Source: Actinoallomurus bryophytorum
GTDB lineage: Bacteria > Actinomycetota > Actinomycetes > Streptosporangiales > Streptosporangiaceae
Length of the DNA stretch: 64,000 bases
Assembly: GCF_006716425.1 (NCBI RefSeq)
Contig: NZ_VFOZ01000001.1
Location: 2,852,001-2,916,000 of the forward strand
Direction of reading: 5' to 3'
How positions within the stretch are numbered: the stretch's first letter is position 1; the number at the start of each line of letters is the position of its first letter. The notes under the pieces were generated by a model. It was given only the letters and a program-made list of their open reading frames with translations, was not told where the DNA came from and searched no databases. The position numbers and the translations under genes were made by a program. This document shows, piece after piece, positions 10,401 through 22,400 of this stretch.

Positions 10401-13400
10401 CGCGCCGGGAGACCACCTCGACGATGTTGACGGAGACGCGCCTGACCTTGCCCCGCCGTGACGCCTGCGCGGCCCGTTGCGTCGCGTAGTAGCGTCCGCG
10501 GGCGACCCAGAGGTGGGTCGTGTCGGTCTCCACCACCACGCCGGTCGCGCGGTTGAAGACGAGAGTCTCCTCGGTGCCACGGAACGTGGTCGCGCCGTGG
10601 CCGTGGACGACGTGCTGGAACTCGTGCTCACGCCCCTGCGCGGCATAACTCAGGTCCTCCGGCGCGAGCCGTAGCGCGTCCACGTCGTACGGCCCCGCCG
10701 GCAGGGAGTCCGGATCCACGGCATGGCCGGTCGCGTCCGTCACGATGAAGCGCGTGTTCCCGCCGGGCGACGGCGCGTCGTCCTCGACGGGGTACACCCG
10801 CAGCCCGGGCCCCTCCTGCGTCTCCAGCCAGAACAGGTGGCCGCCCTCGTTCCGCATCGCGAACGCGTGGCCCGGCCCCGTCTCCATCGAGGTCAGCTCG
10901 AACGCCATCGAGCCCGGTCCCAGCCGCCTCAGCAGGGACGCGACGCTCTTCGGCGGCCCGTCCAGCGGACGCCATTCCCCGCCCGTGGCCGCGGCCAGTT
11001 CCTGCTCGGGCCGCCGGGATCCGACCGTGAAGTCGTCGCGGGACACCGCCGAGCCGCCGTAGAACTCCCGCCGCACCGCATCCAGCCGGTAGACGCAGTC
11101 CGCCGACGTTCCGTCGTACGGCGGCAGCACCCTGCCCAGCCGCGTCTCCAGCGCGGCGGCCAGGATGAGGCGTTCCCCGGCCGAGCGGGACAGGGCCTCC
11201 TGCTCGGCCTCCCGCAGCTCATGGCCGGCCCAGAACTCGCGGTGAGCGGCGTATACCTCGTTCTCGGCCCGCGTCTCGGTGACGGGGTTGGCGCGCTCGG
11301 TGATCACAGGGTCTCGTCCGTAGAGGCGCTCCAGCAGGGGCAGCAGGAGGATCTCCTGCACGCGGGCCCAGGCCGCACCGTTGTGACGCTCCAGCCCGGT
11401 GAACGGGTCGGGCCCGGCGTTCAGGCCCAGGTAGGCGTTCGTCACCTGCGCGAAGTACTCGTCCTCGTCCTGGGCCGAATAGTTGATCCGGCCGGGGCGC
11501 TCCGGGTTCGTCCGAGGACCGTCCGGCCACTCCACGGGACGGTTGAAGGAGTCCGCGCGTGCCTTCGCGGTGAACGCCTGCGTGATGAGCAACCGATCTC
11601 CGGCGGTCAACGCGTGGTAGTGGATGAGGTGCGCGAACTCGTGCGTGGCGGTGGAATAGCCCTCCGCCATGAACCGGTCCCCGATCAGGGCCGTCTCCCC
11701 GAGGATGTTCTCCTCCGGGACCGCGACGGCCTTCTGGACGATGCCACCGGCTCCGCGCACGTCGTCCCAGACCCGGACCGCCGGTCCGTGGACCGCCTTG
11801 CCGGCCAGGTGACGCCACGGTGCCAGGGACGTCAGCCGCTCTCCCCTCGGCAGGACGATCACTCGCGAACCGGCGAGGATCAGCTGTTCCGCCACCTTGG
11901 GATCGTGCAGCATCGGGGTGAGCAGCGCCTGCAGCCGATGCCGTGCCGTCACCGGCCGTTCGACCTCCGGCGGCATCTGGATCATCAGCTGCGCCACGGC
12001 GGACGCGAACTCCGTTCGGAACAGGGCGTCCTCCGTACGGGACAGGCCGTCCTCCGTACGGGACAGGGCGTCGCGGAGGCCGCGGACGAAGTCCGGGTCC
12101 GACGCCAGCCGCTCGCGGTCCGCCGCCGGCATGGACGCCAGCTCCGACTCGCGCGCTTCGGCCGGCATCGCCGCCAGCCGCGCCGACTCCTCCGCGGGGG
12201 AGGGAACCGAATCCAGCCCGGTACCGAGCTCCTCCACCGGAGAGGACGCGCGGGGAGACGGCGACACCACGGACGGGGGCTCGGGAGCCGTGGAGGGACC
12301 GGCCGGAGTGGTCGTCGACGGTTCGGATCGCACCGACCGGCCCACGGCTCCCCACGCGGAGGATCCACGGTCACCGACCCGCCTCAGCCGGCCCTTCAGC
12401 TTGGTCCAGTGGTACCGGATGACCTCCCCGGGCGGTGCGGCGAAAGACATGCCGATCGCGCCCGACCCGCCCGCGCTCGTGGTCAACGTGACGCTCGAGG
12501 TCACATTGACGGTCTCGTGCTCGTCTCCGTTACCGCCCTCTGTCTCCTGATCGCCGCCCTCCGCATGGCGCTCGGCCGGCGGTGGGGGGACCACGCCGTC
12601 GACCATCAGATGGGCGACGGCGGTGACCAGGTATCGGGGGCTCGTGTCCTGAGGCAGGTCGCGCAGCGCCTCCTCGATCTGTCCACGGTCGACCTCGCCG
12701 CCGAGCCAGCGCCCGCCGAAGCCGAGCAGCCGCGCGTTGACGTCCGCGACGAAGCGGTCCGGCACCGGAGTGCCGGCCCACGCGCCCTGGGCCGGTGACG
12801 CCTGGGCAGAGGAGCCCGGTCGCTGGGTCCCGCCGTACGCGCGGAGCAGGTTCTCCAGGTTCCTGGCCTCGCGGCCCATGACGTCGAGCCGTTCTTGTGC
12901 CCGCACGTGCGCCGGCGTGTCACGTAGGCCGTTCGCCACGAACCCACGGCGGAAGCGGGCGCGGATCTGGTCGACCTGGGCGTTGAGGTCACGGGCGGCG
13001 TGCGGAGCGAGCCCGCCCGCGATCCTGGTCAGCTCGGCGGCCGCGCGCGCCTGCCGCCGGTCCAGCCATCCGACGTGGCGGTCGAACTGCGCACGTGCCG
13101 TGGCCGCGGACGTCTCCGGCGCCGGAACGGACCGCACCCTGATGTTCGCCGGCGCGTCGGGGCGTGTGCTCCGTGTCCCCTGGAAATGGCCGGGCCGGCG
13201 GATGAAGCTGAGCTCGGCTCCCCCGTCCGGGCCGAGCGTGGTGACATAACGGTCCTGGATGAGCGTGAGACGCAGGCCGAGTTCGTACCCGGCCAGGTGC
13301 GCGACGAGGTCACCCGCTTCGTTGCGCCAGGAGTCCATCCGCCTGATCTGGTCCACCAGCCGGGCCTGCTGTTCCTGGATCGTCGTCCCGTCATCGGCCA

Positions 13401-16400
13401 CGTGGAAGAAGTTCGCGTACCGCGACGGCAGGCCCGCGGCCCCCACCGCGAAGTCGGCCTCCAGCCGGTCCGCCAGGCAGTCTCGCAGCGCCTGCACCGC
13501 TTCCCTGCGGGTGACGGCACGACGCACCCCGGGAATGTGCCGCTCCAGGTACCGCCCGGCGATGACGATCATGCTGTTGTAGAAACAGTTCCGGTCCGCG
13601 GGAACGTCGATCTCCTCGAGGTGCCGGGCGCGGAGGGCCGCCTGCAGGCGGTTCTCGTCGAACGTCAGCGCCTCCCCGAGCAGGGCCCTCTCCGCCGCGT
13701 CCTCCACGGACGAGTCGCCGGGGAACCGCGGCCGGCCCTTGCCCTTCGCACTCGCGACCGGCCTGGCCAGGACGAAGGTGTGCCGGCCGTCGTCGACGTC
13801 CGCCAGGCCGTCCCGGTCCTCCGAGACGCGGATCGTGCCGTCGGCGTCCATACGGCGGTAACGGCCGCCCGGCAGCACCACCGCGGCACCCGTGTGCTCA
13901 GGGCCGGTGAAGTAGATCATCGTGCCGGCGGGAAGCGTCGCGGGAAGCGTGTCCGTCCGCTCGGCCTGACGCCCGAACTGCGCCGCCAGGATCGAGCGGA
14001 CCGTCTCCACCGGCTCTCTCAACACCGCGACCTCGGTGAGGAACGCGATCGCCGCTTCCGGGGCGGTCCGCAGGACGCCGGCCGCGGTCGTGGGCTGCGC
14101 CGGTCCGGTGTGGAGAAGCCACGAGACGGGTGCGTACGAGGCGAGTGCGCCCTGGCCGTGCCAGCCCTCCTCGGCCAGGTCGGCGCGGGCGATCCGGTGC
14201 CGTCCGGCCGCGTTGACGTACAGGTGCGGATCCGCCAGCGACGGGCTGTCCACGGTGACGTTCCGTAGCCGCACGGGCGGTAGGGTTCCCTCCTTCCCCT
14301 TGGTGAGCTGCGTTTCCGTGCCCTTGCCCTTGGTGTCCCCGACCGTCTTTCCGATGCCGGCGGACTTGCCACTGCCGACGATCTTGGTAGTACGGATCGG
14401 CCCCCAGGCCGGGGCCTGTTCGTCGCGGCCCACCGGCGTACGGCCGATGACGATGGTGTGGGGCTCGCCGTCCAGCGCCGCCGACAGGTTCCGGCGTGAC
14501 ACGCCGAAGGTGGCGCCCTCCCTGGGCAGGAAGATGCGGTATCCGTGGGCGGTCGCGAGCGCGGTCCCGGTGCCGGTCGGCCCGGAGAACCAGATCCACG
14601 TGTCGGCGGGCAGATCGGCAGGGAGCCGGTCGACCGACTCGACCAGCATGCCGGGGTTCTCGCCGAACGCCGCCCGGACGCGCTCCTCCGGTGTCCGGGC
14701 GGACCCGGTCAGGTAACGCACCGCCGCGCCGAGGGCGCCGCGTGCGACGTCCTGGACGGTGGTGGCCCGTTTCGGCCCGCCCGTCATGAGCCAGAGCACC
14801 GGGCGGAAGTCCGACAGCGCACCCAGTCTGGTCCAGCCCCGTACGGTCAGCCCGTCCGGTCCGATCCCGTGCTGCCCCTCGTCGTTGCGGTAGACCTGCG
14901 CGTCGGCCGGCACCTCGCCGCGCTCCGCCGTTGCCAGGCTCACGATGCGCCGCGCCGGCGCACCCGTCAGCCCGGCCACGAGCTGGCCCCGGTCGGTGAT
15001 CCGGTGCTCGAACGCGAGCACGGACTGGTACAGCGTGGACCGCACACGCGCGTTCGGGTCCCGTACGGCCTGCCTGGCCAGGGCGGGGTCCAGGTGGTGC
15101 GCGACGGTGGCGAGCGCCAGGTCGCGTACCTGGCGGAACGACCGCGTCCGCGCGGGCGCCGCGACCAGTTCGGCGGGCGGGTGGAGCAGCATGCCGTCGG
15201 CGCCCAGGTCCAGCGAGCTCAACCCCGTGGCGTTCTCCGGGGCCACGACCGGCAGCCCGGTCTCGGACTCGAACCACCGGTTTCGCCGCCCGTGGTTCAC
15301 GACGATGAACCGTCCGCCGGTACCCGCGCCGTCCGTGGTCACGACGAGCGCGACCGCGCCCTGACCGGCGGTGTCGAGCGTGCGGTGCAGATCGTCGATC
15401 GCCTGGCGTGTCGTCGGCGCGGCCCGGGGCCGGTACGCGAGGTCGGTCCGCCGCAGGTCCAGGCGGCCCTCCGAGGCCCGTAGGCGTCGATCGGCCCGCT
15501 CTACCTCCCGGCTCGTCCACGGCGCCCGCCGGGTGTCCCGCCCGGTGGCGCGCAGCTCGGTGAGCAGGGTCTCCGCCTCACCGGCCCGCCGGCGCGCCTC
15601 GCCCAGGGACCGGGCGAGTGGCCGGAGCGCCTGCTCGTGCGGCGTGAGCAGCGCGCGCTGCGCGACCCGCTGCTCCTCCAGAGCCGAGATTCTTGTGCGC
15701 ACCGAGGCCAACGCACCCGAGTCCGGCTCCTCGGCCTGGTTCAGGAGATTTTCCTGTCGCTTCAGCGTGGTCAGCTCGGCCTTGATGCGGCTGATCTCCC
15801 GCCGCGGCCCGGTGGTGTTCGCGGTCACCCTCGCGTGCTCGGGCGTGATCCGGGCGATCACCGCCCGCCACGCGGCGGCGGCGCCCACGGCCCGGTCGAA
15901 CAGGCCGGGCAACGCCGCGTGGGCCGTTGCCATCCGTCCCGACCGTTCGGCGGCCTCGGCCAGCACGGCCTGCTCGAAGGTCTTCTGGTTGGACCAGGAG
16001 GTGCGGTAAAGCCGGCCCAGGTCGGCGTCGCTGAACGCGTGATCGGCGGCGAGCTCGCGGACACCGTCCGGCCAGAGCCCGGCGGCCGAAGCGTCGCGGG
16101 CGCTCAGCGTGGAGTCGTCGAAGGTCGCAGGATCGAAGGCGTGGATGCGGCCGCTCGGGTCGGCCCAGTGGCTGCGCACGGTCCCGTCCGGCTGTTCGAC
16201 GTCCACCCGGACGTGCGAGACCAGCTCGCGCGCGATGTCGCGGGCGAGGTGGACCGGGTCCAGGCCGAGCAGCGCCACCTCTGGCGGCAGAGCGGCCGGA
16301 GCGCCGACCGCGTTGTCCGGGCGCAGCGCGTGCACCTGGTTGACCTCGTGGATGATCTGGGTGATCTCGTGGTCGACGGGGACGCCGTTCAGGTCGGCGT

Positions 16401-19400
16401 ACAACGTGCTGTCCGGCAGCGCGGCGCGGTTCCGGTACGTCGTGACGCTCCTGGGGACCGAGGCGCTCATGCCCGCGGCTCTCAGGTCCTCGGTGATGGA
16501 CGTGGCCGCCCAGTTGAGAATCGCCCGGTAATTCGCGGCCCGCACGCTCGCACCGTGGGTGAGTACCAGCGGACGACCGGCGTCGCCCTGCGCCCGGAGG
16601 TGGCGGACGAGATGGTGGTGGGCGCGGGAGGCGGTGTATTCGAGCTCCGCCGCCCGGACGAGCAGCGGGGCCAGGTCGCGCCGGGGCGCGGTGCGCAGCC
16701 TGGTCCACTCGAGCGGGTCCACCCGGCTCGCCAGCGCCAGCTGGGCCTTCTGCAGGTTCTCGCGGTGCTCCTTGAGCCACGTCTCGTACTGCGCCTCGTA
16801 GATCTTGAAGTACGTGGTGCCGAGAATCGGGGCGTCGCGCGCCGGGTCACCGGCCTTCGTCGGCTTACGCAGGAGGTGATGGTGCATCTTCTGCGTGTGC
16901 AGCCAGCTCAGGGTGCGCACGCGGATCTCCAGCAGCGCACCGAGTTCCTTGGCGTCCTGCTCGCGCCGGTAGTTCTCGGTGCCCGCGCTGTTCTGGTTCG
17001 CCGACGTGGTGCGGCTGCCCGAGTCCTTGAACTCCCACGTGTGGTCGGGGCGCTGCGGTGGCGGGTTGTCTCCCTCGGGCTGGGGAAGCGGGTTGATCAG
17101 GTCGTTGCCGGCTATGGCGTACTCGCCAGTGGTGCGGATCCCGTCCGAGCTGTTGTTCGCGGTGGTGCCGCTCTGGTGTTTGATGTAGCGGCCGGTGCCG
17201 GTGTCCTCGACCACCCGTCCGATGATCTGCGGGTCGAAGAGCTCCATCTCGAGCGCCATCGCCGCGCGCTCGCTGGAGTCACCGAAGCCGAACAGGTCCG
17301 GGGGAAGCTCGTACCGGTCGCCGCCCGTCGCCTCATGCAGGTGGTTCGCCAGGTGCGCTCGCGAGAACACCGTCGACAGCGCGAGGCTCCTCAGCCTGTC
17401 GGGATCGCCGGTCTTGGCGCCGAGCACCTTCTCGTACCACTTCGGGCCGAACTTCTTGGCGATCGCCGCCTTGGCGGCGATCGGCACGTCGTCCGCGAGC
17501 ACACCGGTGACGTAGACGTTGGAGGGGAGCTTCGGCATCGGGAGGACGTCGGGCAGCTGCTCCGGGCCGTGGATCACGCCCGCCTCGCTCAGCGGGGCCG
17601 GTATCTGAACGTCCAGCTTGCCGTGGAAGGTGGTCTGGGCGGTCTTACCGTGGTTCGTCACACTCTTGGTCGCGGACAGCAGCAGGTTGTTCAGCGGACG
17701 GCCGGACGTCTTGACCCACCGGGCGTTCGCCTGCAGGCTCTGCCGGTACCGCACGACGTCGACCTCTTTGAAGTGGAAGACGGTCTGTTCTTTGACCGCG
17801 TTCTCCGCGTGCGTCGTGCCACGGTGGTGTCCGTCGGAGGCCTTGAGATCGAGCGGACCGCCGGCTCGGTCGCCGCCCGGGGAGAACTTGGCGTACATCC
17901 ACGCCTGCGACCCGTCTCTCGACCTGGACTCGGCGGTGCCGATGTAGCCGTGTGAGTAGACCAGCAGACCATGTTTCCGCCGGCGGAAGAGCACCTTCGG
18001 CTGCGACGTCAGCAGTGCCTTCAGGTTGATCTCGACGTAACCCGTCAGGAGCCAGCCGACGGGAGCGACCAGGTACAGGGACTTCCCGCCGAGCACGTCG
18101 TTCCAGATCGCCTGGTCGCGCCCGCGCGCCATGATCGCCTGCAGCGCGTCCACGTTGCCCTGCATCCGGCCGATCCGCCGGCCCCTGCCGTCCCAGATCT
18201 CCGCGCCGGCCGCCAGCAGGCCCGGTGCCACCTGCTCGACCATGGCCCGGATGTTCTGGTAGGTGCTCCGGCCGTTGTCCCAGTCCAGATACTCGATTCC
18301 GGAGTGTCCGAGGAGGCGGCCTTCCGGATCCGTCCTGGTGAGGTACTCCGGCAGCACGACCCGGTCCGGGGAGAGCCTCGGCTGGGACAGCTTCTGCTGG
18401 AAGGCCGTGTTGAACTCGTCCCGTACCTGAAGGGAGGTGATCGGCACCGCGCCGTCGGCATGCCGCTCGGCCAGGACGCCCACCAGCGGTGCGCGGTTCA
18501 CCGGCAGCCCCACCGGCGGCTCGGGGACGTCCCGGTGCCAGCGCATGAGGGCCCGCGCCGCCACGTCGCCGCTCAGCAGCTGGTCGCCGTCCAGCCAGGC
18601 CCGGAACACCTCGCCCAGCCGCTCGTCCGTGAGCGGCTCACGGCCCTCGGCGTACGCGATGACGTCCGCCGGCATCGCGGGCGTCGCGTACGTGTCGTGC
18701 GGGGCGCCGAGAGTCCTGCCGAACGCGGCGTTGAAGGCGTCCCGTACGCCGTCGTCGCGGATCTGGGTCGTGCCGGCGCGGTGCATGCGGGTGAGCGTCT
18801 CGGCGAACCTGGCCGGCCGTACCCGTACGTCGGGCACCTGCTCCTGCCGGCGCACCAGGATCTGCGCTATCAGGTCGCCGCTGTACCGCTGGTCGCCCTT
18901 GCGCCACGCGTCCAGCACCTCGGCCAGCCGCCGGTCCGGCAGGGCCCCGCCGCGGCCGTTGGCGTACCCGACGATGTCCGCCGGCGCCGCGGGCCGGGCC
19001 GGCCCGGGCCGGGCGTCGAGCCGCACCCCGAAGGCCGCGTGGAAGCCGTTCCGTGTCCGTGCGGTCCGGACCCGTGCCGCACCGGTGTCGTGCATGCGGG
19101 CCAGCGCGCGGACGAACCTGTCCCGCCAGACCCGCATGTTCTTCGGCAGGGTGGGCGCCTCCTCGTGCCAGCGCGTCAGCACCCGCGCCACCACGTCGCC
19201 GCGCAGCCGCAGGTCGCCGGCCTGCCACTCCCTCAGCACCTCGACCAGCCGCTGGTCCGTCAGCGACGCGCGGTGCCGGTTGTAGTCGACGACGTCGGCC
19301 GGCGCCGCGGGCCAGGCGGACGGATCGCGCGGTGCGGCGAGCCGCTGCCCGAAGACCCGGTTGAAGTCGTTCCGGATCCGCTGGTCCTCGATCTCGGCCA

Positions 19401-22400
19401 TGCCGGTGCGGTGCGTGTGGGACAGCGTGTCGGCGAACCGGGTGGTCCGGAGCTTCCCGGCGAGCTCCCCGTTCCAGCGCGTCAGGACCCTCGCGACGAG
19501 GTTCCCCTCCAGCACGAGGCTGCCGGCCTGCCAGCGGCGCATGGCGTCCCTGAGGTACCGGTCGGACAGCGGCAGGTCGCCTTCCGCGTACTGCTCCATG
19601 GCCTCGGTCTCGGGCAGGACGAACGCCATCGTCCGGGGCCCGACGCGCACCGTGCTGTGCTCCGGGCTGCCGGTGGGCACCAGCTTGGCGTGCTTCTCCA
19701 TGCGGCTGGTGACCTCGAACGTCGCCTTGGCCAGGAAGACCACCCACCGGTCGAAGCTGAGCTGCAGACGCTCGTCGCCGCCGACCGTGCCCTTCGTACG
19801 GGACCGGTTGTGCTGCCAGTGCCGGTTGACGTCGGTCTCTCCGGTCAGATGGGCGGGCCCCGCGTCACCGCCCAGGGCGAGGTCGAGCTGGTCCCAGGTC
19901 CAGCCGTGCGAGCTGCTGTCGGTGATGCGGCTCTCGGCCAGCCCAAGAGTGATCTTGCCCAGGACGCCCGGGTCGGCCGAGATCCCGCCGAAGGTGACGT
20001 CGTTGATCTCACCGCGGATGTCCATCGCGCCGAACCGGTCGCGGAACACTCCGGACTCGAACGGCCGGTCCGTCGTGTACTCGTGGTTGAAGATCTCCTT
20101 CGCGTGCGCCCGCATCTCGATGTTGCTCGTGAAGGTGTTCCGGTCCGCGGCCGCCGACCCGGCCGGGTCGACGAGGCGGCCGAGCGCCTGGACGGCGTCG
20201 TGCACGCCGGTGGTGTCGAGGAAGTAGACGGTGCCCTGGTCGAGCACGGTGGCCGGCGCCCGGCCGGGCTTCGTGTCGCCCGGCTCGGTGCCGAGCGGCA
20301 GCACGTACAGCTCGGCGGTCCCGTTCTTGACCTGGATCGGCGCCGGGTCGCGCTTGCCCTTGCTCACCCGGCCCTGGCGGCCGGAGTGCTGGAACGAGAG
20401 GTGGATCGTGTAGTCGCTGTGCGTCCGGGCCACGATGACGCGCTCTCCGGTCTCCCGGAGGTCGGGAAGGTTGGTGAGGTAGTTCAACGCGTCCGTGGCG
20501 CCGACGATCCGCTGATACTCGATGCCCATGACGGCGGCCTTGAGTACCTGGAAGAGCCCCTTCATCTTGACGCCGATGGCGACCTTCCGCGAGTGGCTGA
20601 CGGACATGCCGGCGCTGTCCATGCCCATCGCGAGGTTGACCGTGTGGAAGTCCTTCGTGGTCCGGAGGAACTCCGGCGCGCGGCCGGCGGTCTGCCGCCC
20701 GACGATGCGGACCTCGACGGAGTCGACGTCCCAGTCCACTCCCACGCCGCCGCGCCGCTTGCGGAGCGTGAAGGTCATGCCGTCCTGGTGGACCTGGTCG
20801 TAGTGAGAGTCCATGCCGCGGCTGGAGACCATCTTGTCGAACAGCCGGAGGTTGTCGACCTGGCTGTCCGTCTTGTTGCCGTGGCCGTACCACGTGTACC
20901 CGTCGAAGGGATGGTCGTCGTTCTCCGGCAGGAAGCCCATCTGGCGCAGCGTCGGCCTGATCGCGTCGTCGATGTTCTGGACGGTGTCCAGAGACACGCT
21001 CGGCCGGCCCGTGCCGACGAAGTTGCCCTCCATGAGCCACTTCGGCATCTTCCTCTTGGCGGGGTCGGTCTCCTGCCTGCTGGTGGTCCGGATCGCGTCG
21101 TCGGCGTACTCCTGGGTCCGGCCCTTCTTCGGCGGCTGCTTCAGCGCCGCGCGGTCGACGGGGAGGCCGTGCTCGTAGGCGGCCGCCTCCGGCGTCCGGA
21201 CCAGCGCCTTGCCTCGGATCCGGGGGGTCGACCGGCTCGCCGTCGTGTTCTTGCTGCCGCGCACGCTGACCGTGCCCCGGTGCTCGAACGTCATCTCGTA
21301 CGCGGCGGTATTCGAGGTGTCGCGCGGTACGACGACGTTGAGGCCGGTCCTGCCCGCCGAGGTCGTGCTGGCGTTCGTGGACGTGTACGAGAGGGAGCCC
21401 ATGACGCCGAGGCCGGGGTCGGGGTTCCCCGGCACCGGCATCAGGTCGAACTCCACGCTGGGGAGCGTCAGGGTGCTGGTGTTGGTGAGAGTGTGACTGC
21501 CGCTGATGCCGTCGATGGCGGTCCGTACGTTCTCGATGTGCGACAGGTCGCTCGTCGTGCCGACCCGCGGCGCGGCGGCGAGCCGCCGGGAGCGCACCGT
21601 CACCATGGCCACCGGCCGCCCGTACCTGTTGTGCAGCTCGAAGTGGTAGCCGGTCCGCTGGTTGACGGCGGCGTCCAGATGCATGTTCAGGTTCCACAGC
21701 TTCTGGAGCAGCTCCCTGCGGGTCAGGCTGCCCATCGGCAGCTTCAGCCCGTTGTTACGGAGCGTCGCGACGATCTCGTCGAACAGGCGGGGCAGGTTGG
21801 TCATCCCGGAGGCGAAGAAGAACGCCGGCAGCTTCGTGTCCTTGACCCTTGGGCCGGTCGCGGTGATCTGGTCCGGCGCGTTCTCCAGATAGTGGTCCGG
21901 AATCCACAGGAGCAGCCGTTCGCTGGTCGAGGCCTTGATCTTGTGGACCGGCGTCGTCTCCCAGCCCTGCTCCGGGTCGACGCGGACCTTGAACGACCAG
22001 CGCCCGGTGTAGGAGATCAGCTTCGACTCGGCCCGGTTGTCCTCGACGCGGCCGCCCTCCGCGTCGGTGATGAGGACGCTGGACCTGTTCGACTGGTTGG
22101 TGGTGCCGGACAGAGCCCCGCCGACCTTCACCATCTGGAGGACGAACGGCGTCGCGCCGATGCCGAAGGTCAGTGCTATCGCGCCGCGGGTCGCCCCCGT
22201 CTGCCCTGAGTGGACCTGCACGTGCGCGCCGGTCGCGAAGACCGAGTTGACGGTGCCCGTGGCCTTGTGATCGCCCTCGACCTTCGGCAGGGCCGACGGC
22301 GCGAGCGTCGAACCCGCCGGGTTGTTCACCGTGTGCGGGTCGACGGGATCGAGGCTGACGAGCAGTTCGCCGTTGCCGATCGGTATCTGCAGGCCTTGGG

